Positions 52,501 through 61,500 of a stretch of DNA of 64,000 nt are shown in pieces (positions within the stretch are counted from its first letter, which is position 1; each line of letters begins with the position of its first letter). A program made the translations under genes and the position numbers. The stretch lies in the NCBI RefSeq assembly GCF_001625305.1, contig NW_017803157.1, positions 2,363,678-2,427,677 on the forward strand, in the 5' to 3' direction. The stretch comes from Branchiostoma belcheri. Its lineage: Eukaryota > Chordata > Leptocardii > Amphioxiformes > Branchiostomatidae. Under the pieces are notes generated by a model. The model did not search any database and was not told where the DNA came from. It was given only the letters and a program-made list of their open reading frames with translations.

Positions 52501-55500
52501 ATGGATGACTTTGAGAATGATGAGAGTACATGTATGGCCTAGAGATGCAAGTGTCAGGGCTGAAAAGGGAAAAAAGGGAATTACATGACACTGTGGACCT
52601 TTGCACGCTCACAACGTATGACACAGTTGTCAAAAACTGAAAATACTGAAACTGAAAAAGGATTGTACCATAATATACATTGACACAAAATAATCACTAC
52701 AGATGCATGACAACCATTCCCAATATTTCTGACTGCACTGAAATAACAACAAACTGAGAAAAAATAGAAACTATGGTTACCATTTTTTGGGATGAAGATT
52801 CTTTATACTAACTTTCTACACACTCAGTATATGTACAATCATAACTTGTAAGTCTATGAGAAGTTTAGTGACTAGTGGCACATGTCAAGTAAAATCTACT
52901 GTCATTATACTACATGTATTTTAAACTACTGTAACTACAGGGCAGGCTGAAACTGTTAATGTTACCTTCTCTATCGGGTCTGAGTTTGTTGAATGTGGGA
53001 TGATTGAGGAGTTCTATGATAGCAAAAAAATAATGAAGAAATGAGAAATAGAAGGAGAGAGGAAGCGACAGAAGAAGTTGCAAAAGAGAGAAAGACAAGC
53101 AGAAATAAAGATGATTGCAAGAAAGGAAAATGACTAATGGTAATACTGGATATGCTACCTCTAAAAGAGATTGAAAAAAAAGTACAGGGGTTTGAAAAAT
53201 GTATTGCTAGACTATCTCTGGATAAGACTGCATAGGGATCCTTGCTTTGTTGTTAATTTCTTCAAGAAGTACTGTACAAATGTAATTCACTTTATGTTGA
53301 ACTTCATGGTAGCAAAATTTCCCTGTCTGAGAAAAATGTAGGTGTTCACGGGAGGGGTCCACAGACATGATTTGTTAGCAGTAATGATAAGTTCACGGTA
53401 CAGAAATGACCATGAAAACCGTGAGCATGAAAGTACCACGAAAAAATCAATTCGTGGACTAAATGTAGCTCATCATTTTAAGGGTTGAACGTAGCACTCA
53501 AAGATGAAGCCAAACACTTATTCCCACCACCTTGCTATTAACAGTAGCACCGCACTACATCAAAACACAACCTTACACCCAGAGTCAACACCAAACAAAG
53601 CAGTTCTGTGAGCAAATTTAACCTTGGCTGGATGCATTTTCTGACTGCACCTCATCTACCCTACTTTCCCTGGCTGCAAGAGAAAACACCAACCAAAACT
53701 AGTCAGTGAAGTTCATTATAGATGCTGCACACAATTTTCTGGTTGTGTCTTCATATGGGTGAGACAATTATAGCAATTTTGCAAAAAAATGTTGTAGAAA
53801 TTTGACAGCAATTATTCACAGCAACTACAAGCAAACAAGGTGCAAAGGAAAAGTTGGACCTGACTTATGAATAGAGACAGTCACAGAGAACAATTGTCTT
53901 AGCCCTTTTGTGGATTTTTGTGTTTTTTTTTTAATTGGTAGGTAATTAGAAGGAAAAAAGAAAATCAATGTTAATCCTGACTAAATTGGAGTGTAAAGTT
54001 ATAATTCTAAAAGGGAAAAGGCCTTGTCTGTCTTAAAAGTTTGTCTAATAATCATAGAAAGAGGAACCTAAACAGTTTGATTCATATTACAGGGGAAAGA
54101 TCAGAAATTAGAGATGGAGTGAAAATACAATCAGTGTAACCTGCATTATTGACTGGGTCTCCAAAGACAACTGGAAAAGAAAGGGTCAGAAGTTAGTGTC
54201 TATTGTCATGCCACTACTGGTGAAAGAATACACTTAGAAGTCTGAGACATGTGTAAGGACAACATGCATGTCAACCTTACTGAATCTGGTTTTAAACTCT
54301 ATCTAATCAAGAAGTTGACAAATGCAGTTGTTTATGTGAATATGCTTTTTGTCTTGATAGGAGAACAACATATTTTCTTATCAGGAGCAAAACATTACAT
54401 ACATGTAATTTATTATTGTAAATTACAATTCTGCAGATTTTGTCAAAAAATTCTTTACTTAACGTTGAGAGTATAGAGACAGAAGAATTAAGTGCAAAAC
54501 TGTGGGGAAAAAGTAACAGTTTCAGCTGAGTTTGGTTGGAGGGTCAACAGACATGGTCCTTTTATCTTCAAAGGTAAATCAAAGAATACCAACAACTACA
54601 TGCCTGTCTAGTATACATTGTATATTAAACAGCAGAGTATGACAATCATTCCTGAAAAAAAAATTCATGGCAACATAATATATATAATATCAAACAAAAC
54701 TGTTTCAGTCTATTGTCATAATGTTTAGCATACTAATAGTATACAATTCATGTACAAGATTATTTCTTACACTGAGTCACAGGAAAAATGTCTCATAGTA
54801 TATGTACTATATAATACAGTCATGTAATACATACTGGTATACATTGTAAAATGTTAGACAATCATAATGATCATATGGTAAAAATATGAACACCGTAAAA
54901 TACACACGTTTGTAAAATTTCGATGAATCTTGTAGACTAAGTAGAAATTATCAAAAGATAGGAATTGATGTACACTAAGTTTCTCACCTCCTTTTTTGCC
55001 TGTGTCGTGCATGGACTTGAACATTTTCTTGTACCAGTCCTTTTGGTTCTCCACACTCTGTAAGACAGGCATTAGAATTACATTTAACAAACATGTAACC
55101 ATCTCTATACCAGGGTAGGGTACAGGCCGGCTCAAAAAAAGGGCAGATTCTTTGCAAGAAAGACTTGTCCTTTTCTTTCTTTTCAATAGTTTTGAATAAC
55201 CATTTTGTTCACTGACAGAGACATTTTTCAAGAATTGAAAACTTGTTTTCCCCTTAAAGTTTGTAACAGTTGGAATGAAAATGCTATGATTCCATGTATT
55301 ACATTTTATATTTTGTTTAATCATTGACACTTTGTCAAGTAAGATATTTAAGGTTCAAACTGTAATTTTTTTATCAGATCAAATACCATACTGCTTAAAA
55401 AAAAGGAAGTTTGTAGATTTCTCACATTTTCAATATAATCATTAAGCAGTTGTATGTGTAGTTATGTCATTTCAATTTTCAATAAACTCTGAAATACATG

Positions 55501-58500
55501 TACAATGTATATATTATATTAAGTACAAACAGTCAGTTATTTGTTGAATGAACTTTATGTTGATGTTTGTTATATAATTTTAGTTGAAGTATTTGATTAC
55601 TGCATGATGGTAACAACGTGTCATCTTGGAAGTGAAATCACTCACTCCTCTGGGGTTACTCTCATCTAATTAGGTGATGATGATTACGTAATAATTAGCA
55701 CTTTAATTAGCATCTGGGTGGGGAGTGCAGCTGCAAGGGTTTAAAATGGACTCATTGATCAGGTGGCTAACCTGTGTCAAACATTAACAGCTCTTTTTTC
55801 TGCTGTTTTTTCAATATTATTTGTTATACATTGCTGTGACTTTGTCTATGTTCAAAGGAATGGATAATTATGTAGTGTTTGGTATTTTTTTTTAACCGAC
55901 TTCAACGTCATTTTTCCCCAACTGGGGGTTAGACGTGCTTGCACCAGGTACAAGTCTTTTTTTTGAAGCAAGAACAGAATATTGATATATTGAGTTCTGT
56001 CTTGCAAAAAGAAATTCAGGTTTCAAAAAATTGGTAATATTTGTAATCAAACAAAAAATGTGTACTTAGTACTAGTACTTTTCATTTTCAAAATCTTTAT
56101 CATCATTCTGGCATTTTCATTGACTCTTGCCAAAAAAACATAGTAAGAAGATTACCACAAACATTTGTTTTATGAATTGTGTCATTTTTATGGTGTAACA
56201 AAATAATCTAGTGCTTTTTTTTTCTGAGCTTAACACAAAGTGTTACAGTAGTATTTGACGCAGGTTTGCCAGCAACAGTTGTCATATATTATATTTCCTG
56301 TGTGATCAGCCACTGCAAGTAGTGAGGAGGGGTGGGGAGGGGGGTGGAATGTGCCCATGCAGTGTGAAGACCACTCACTGCTCGAGTCGACGTGGATACC
56401 CCTGATTTGCCAGTAAGTCTCTCTGTGGTTCGATGCTAGAAGGAAAACACCAGAATGTTGTAATGCTACCCTAGAGCATGACATGAAAAGAGACACCGCT
56501 GAACACCCATAGCAGCATGGAAGGTCTGATCTCTCCAGATGGCATAAGATTATGGGCTGTGTGTTCAAGGAAGTTTTGTGTGTTTGAGGTTTCATTCAAG
56601 AATAAAAATCTTCACAGAGCAATGCTCTTTCACTTTGAGTACCAAGAAGTACAATGTACATTGTATATTAACTGATGGCAGCTCCTGATAGTGATAGAGT
56701 GTGTGTCAGATGATAACCAACCAGAAGGGGTGACGTCTGTCATCTCTGATCACTTAGTTAAGGGCCATGTACATTTTGTTTTGATTTAAAAGATTAGATT
56801 GACAAAAAGCACTTCTGTATGTAATTGAGCAAGTTATTAGGCATAGGAATATTGTCAGAGAGTATGACCAATTCTCTCAGCAAAAAGATTGACATTTTGA
56901 AAAGTAAATCTTTTTTTTGGGTTGCCATTACAAATTGGATGGCACCCAGGGTAGTTCAGGGTAAACATTGACAGAAATATTGTACTTTCTGTATCTGATT
57001 CTTTGAGCTTTAGATTGACAAAAAGTATTGTACCTTCTATATGAAATTGAGTAATATTGTCAGACAGTTTGAAAAATATCTCTGAAAAACGCCCCCAAAG
57101 ATTAAAATTTTGTAAATTAAGACAGAGTACAACCCATAGCCATGTCATGGAAAATATCAGACCAGCAAGCACTGAGACAGAAACAGAAACAAGACAAAGC
57201 AAGACAAATGGAATTGCTCCGTTTGAATCCCTCTCACTCACCGATCTTGTTGACGTGGGCATGCCTGACTCATCTTGAGGCCCAGCTCCTTCAAACTTCA
57301 CTTCCTTCGAATCCACGACGTGGTAAGTCTTTGTCGTCTTTGGTTCCCTCATGGGGTAGTATGTGTCTGTGTGCACCACGTCCCCCTCCACGATCTTCTC
57401 CTGGTAAACTGCCCCGTCTGGCAGGTCAGTCTTTGGTGTGATGTACCTTCCTGTTGGGGTAAGAATGGAGAGTAACAATCATGCATCACATACAGGAGTA
57501 TCAACCACGTGGGCCCATGTTAGAAAGTCTACTCTCAAAAACCATGTTAAACTTGACAGTGAAGGAAGACACACACATTCTTTTTCAGCTTTTTTTTCCA
57601 TAATATGTTCTACCACTGCATTAATTTTGTGTACATCAGACAATATGCTACAGTTCAGAGACCTAATATCATTTTACCTTTTAAAGCTGAAATAGAATGT
57701 TGTGCTACACTTTCGTTCATAGCTGAGGCTAGAAGGCATAAACAAAGAAATACTGCAAAAGGTATAGAGGTACAAATGTGTAAGTATGCAGTAACCTGAA
57801 TGCAACTAGTGCCTAGTTGCATGCACATACAGAGCCGCTACAGCAACAAAGTCAGCAAGCTACATGCACTACGTATTGTACATAAAACTGAAAAGGAATA
57901 AAATGTTTGAACGGGGAAAAAAAATACCCTGTGGTTGAAAGATCAAGCAATGCCACAAGTAAAATAGTTAATATGAAGTCCACAGGATTTTTCACAGGCC
58001 AATACATAGTATACTGTGTGTATATAATGATTCTAAAATGTTTTTGACTTGAAGCACTACAGCAGCACACTACAACTGTAACAGAAATCAATACAGTCTG
58101 CATATTGCAGAAAAAAAGCATATGAAGCACTATCAGCAATCAGCAGTTGCAGCAGCAATAATATTGATTTCAGAAACAAAAATGCAAATAACAATAAATA
58201 TTAATAACCAACAGCAGCCTGCACCCTCAAAAGTTTTAATAGACACATTGTCAAGATCAAACCAGATCACAAAACGCAGTAGCCAAGATATCTTTACATG
58301 TATGTAAGGATTCATAATGAGCTTGAATGCTGTGATCATGGGATGCCCAACTGTTCTTATTTTGCTTTAAATTAGCCACTGACAGTTTGCCAAAAAAACA
58401 AGTTACTTAAGCGATTTTGGAAACGGTCAGACATTTCAGTTTACTAACTAAAGCATCCACTACCTTTTGTCAGTGACACTAGTGAGATCTCAAAATCAAC

Positions 58501-61500
58501 AGCTTTATTACCACAAATGATCAATTGATATGCAAATAAAGTGGAGACAATTTCTTCATAGTCCAATAGGAAACAAAAGTTGGACACTGACACTTTGGGT
58601 CAGAATGCCACAATGCTGGTGCAAGCTACTGTTCTGTAAGCATGCGCAGGGAGAGACAAAAAATAAGAGAAGCTCCAAATAATGAAAGTCGATCCAAAAT
58701 TAGTAGGTAAAGACCTGAGGCAAGCTTGTTGGCATTGTCATGCACATGCTCCGTGTGTCTCTCTGTGGGGAAAACCAGAAACATGGTCAGCAACAAAAAT
58801 ACCCCAAATCATCAAAGTCAGACAACTTTTCTACTGCATTAACCATTCAGCTAAGCAATGTATTTTGAACTTTATGGTCATCCTTTAGGCCACACCAAAA
58901 ATTGCTTCTTGGATTTGCTCGCTTCTTCTTTTTTTTTGATGTTGAAAAAAAGAAACATTTCAGGTTCGAAATCAACTCGTAAACGCTCAATAGTTTTAGC
59001 CCCAGCAACTGAGAGAAGTCCTTGTCTTCCTAGTTGTTATAGTTTTTTTTAGCTTTCATTAAAGGTTCAAAATTCATTGTTTGAATTATAAACCAGCATG
59101 GTATGTTCATTTCATGGCTCCTATCATAGCACTTGGGGCTATCATAGGATGCCCTGTTTTACTTTTACTGCTTTTTTTCCCTGTTGCTTTATATTTTTTC
59201 TGAAAAAATCTGAGAACCAATAAGTCAAACTGATGTGGCCTTACAAGGTTTCAATTACACATGTACATACATTGTGTACTGCTATGTGTTAACATCTGTG
59301 TCCATAATATCACCAGGGTCCATAATATCGCCACCCTGAGAAATAGTGTGCTTTTGCATACTTTTGGTATGCACTCCTGCACACCTCAAATGTACATACC
59401 TAGGGTATGTTGTAGTAAAAATATTAAAAGCACACTTTTTCTCAAGGTGGCGATATTATGGACTATGGTGATATTATGGACACAGATGTTACTAAGCAGA
59501 ACTGAAGACCCATGCTTAGCTGAATGAATACTTGGCAAGACAGAAATATTGTCTGACCCCCAGAGATGAAACAAAATGAAAATGAAATGAAAGAAGGATG
59601 GTAGACTAGACTACGTACCCTCCCTCTTCTCTGTACAAACAGTGTAAGGAAGTCATGAGGAGCACACAGAAACAAACATGGGGGAGAGAACAGGTGGCCA
59701 AGAGATCAAGTCAGAAAATAAATCCAAAAGATTAGGAAAAGTATGAGCTTTGAAATGGGTTTTTTTAAATATCTAATATTGGGAAAAGAGTATTTTAGAA
59801 ATATTTATGATTAAGGTATTGCTGACAACTAAATGTTTTTATGTTGTTCATCCACAGTTGATTGCCCAATTCCTAATTAAAAGTTTATTTATTAATTGGC
59901 TAGAAATAAGTTAACCTTAGCCTACATTTGAAATAGATCTTATTAAAGTGGAATGTACATGACAAAAATGGACACTGAACTTATCTAAAGTATCATTATT
60001 GTTTTCTTAGTACACAGATGATACCTTAAAGTTTAAACTAATTATAATAGTGCAAATTGTATTAGTAGACACTGATTGGTTACAACAATTATTTCAAAAT
60101 TATTCTATGACAAACTCCCTTGACTCAGGTTTACCAGACTTAGTGCAAAGTGCAGAAGTTGTACTCATAATGCACTTTGCATGCCAGAATCATAAAACCC
60201 CAAGTGCATGAAAGTAGCAACCACTGTATTGTGCATATTAATAATTAACTGTAATAATTGTACTGTATCATTAGTGCCCAAGGAATAAGCAGTTATGGAT
60301 CATTAAAAATGTATTGTGATGGTATCAGTCAAGTTAGGAATGGGAACACGATGGTACATGTACGACAAGGCGCTCGCAAAGCACAAGAGCACGGCCAGCA
60401 TGGATATTTGCCACATACATTGTACACAGTCACACTGACATTATCACTGATACGCAGAGCGTGGCAGAATCAGTGGGGATGGTATCCACAGTGCTAGTAG
60501 CATTGCACACAAAACAGGACTGGATCAATGGTTACATCTGACAAACTGACACAGGCAAAGTCTGAAAAGAAGTTCTGTTGGTTAATACATGATAGCTGCT
60601 GAAAAAAGTATCATGGTTCATGTTATTGCAAGGGGCACAGCATTGTAATTCAGCAGAAATATTACAGATTACGTCTAATATCTTAACAACTGTTATTTGA
60701 AGTGAGTGTGCCCATTCTTTAAAAAAAATCTTCCGCAGCATGGAACATGCAAAAGTGCAGGAGTCATTGTCATTCCCAGTGTGGCCCATCCACAAAATGT
60801 GCAATTGAAAAACTCAATCCCAGCAGTGTGCATGTATCAGAGATCATTCGCTGAAGTTGCTGGGCCCACCTGGCGGAAGCCTGTGGTGTTTTAGCAATGT
60901 CGTGGTGGGGCTTTCCGTTTTGGGCAGCGAGGAGGTGGACTCCGGACTGAGGCTCCGCTCCACCCCGTTCACCCTCCCGTGCTGAACTTGAACCTTGACC
61001 TCCGAGGAACTGTGCGTCAGTTTCTTAGCCATGGAAGACGTTGTTGGGGACAAGGAGGTTTCCGACGAATCTGAAGGAGACTGTGGAAGGAAAGCGACAA
61101 GTATTGAGCATCATATCTTGAAAGTTCATCTGTGTTGGTAGAAGTCATTATGCAGCAAGTTTAAACTGTAATTTCCAACACAAGAAATTGGAGTCACCCA
61201 AATTTTTGACTGTACAACTCCAGTCTTTGTCAAGGAATGAACAATCCACCGCTTCCGTGACGTCACGCAGGTAACACACGTTCATTCCTTGACGAAGACT
61301 GGAGTTGTACAATCGAAAATTTGGGTGAGTCCAATTTCTTGTGTTGGAAATTACAGTTTAAACTTGCTGCATATTGAGCATCATATTGTATTCACGACAT
61401 TGTTATACTTAAGACTAAGAGTTTCACTAGCTTTAGTTCAAATCTACATTGCACTGGATATTTGCTTTCTTCATTGGCCTGATCACTCAACTGTTGTAGC

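Larger units (their letters stand above)
49068..56378 (-). other. SORBS introns around the small cassette exons
   Basis: AT-rich introns holding the piggyBac MITE, the 50.2 kb hairpin and five listed exons. A 12 bp inverted pair GGCTGTCTCCAG/CTGGAGACAGCC at 49907 and 50085 hints at one more foldback element. No other gene seen. Confidence 0.5.
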
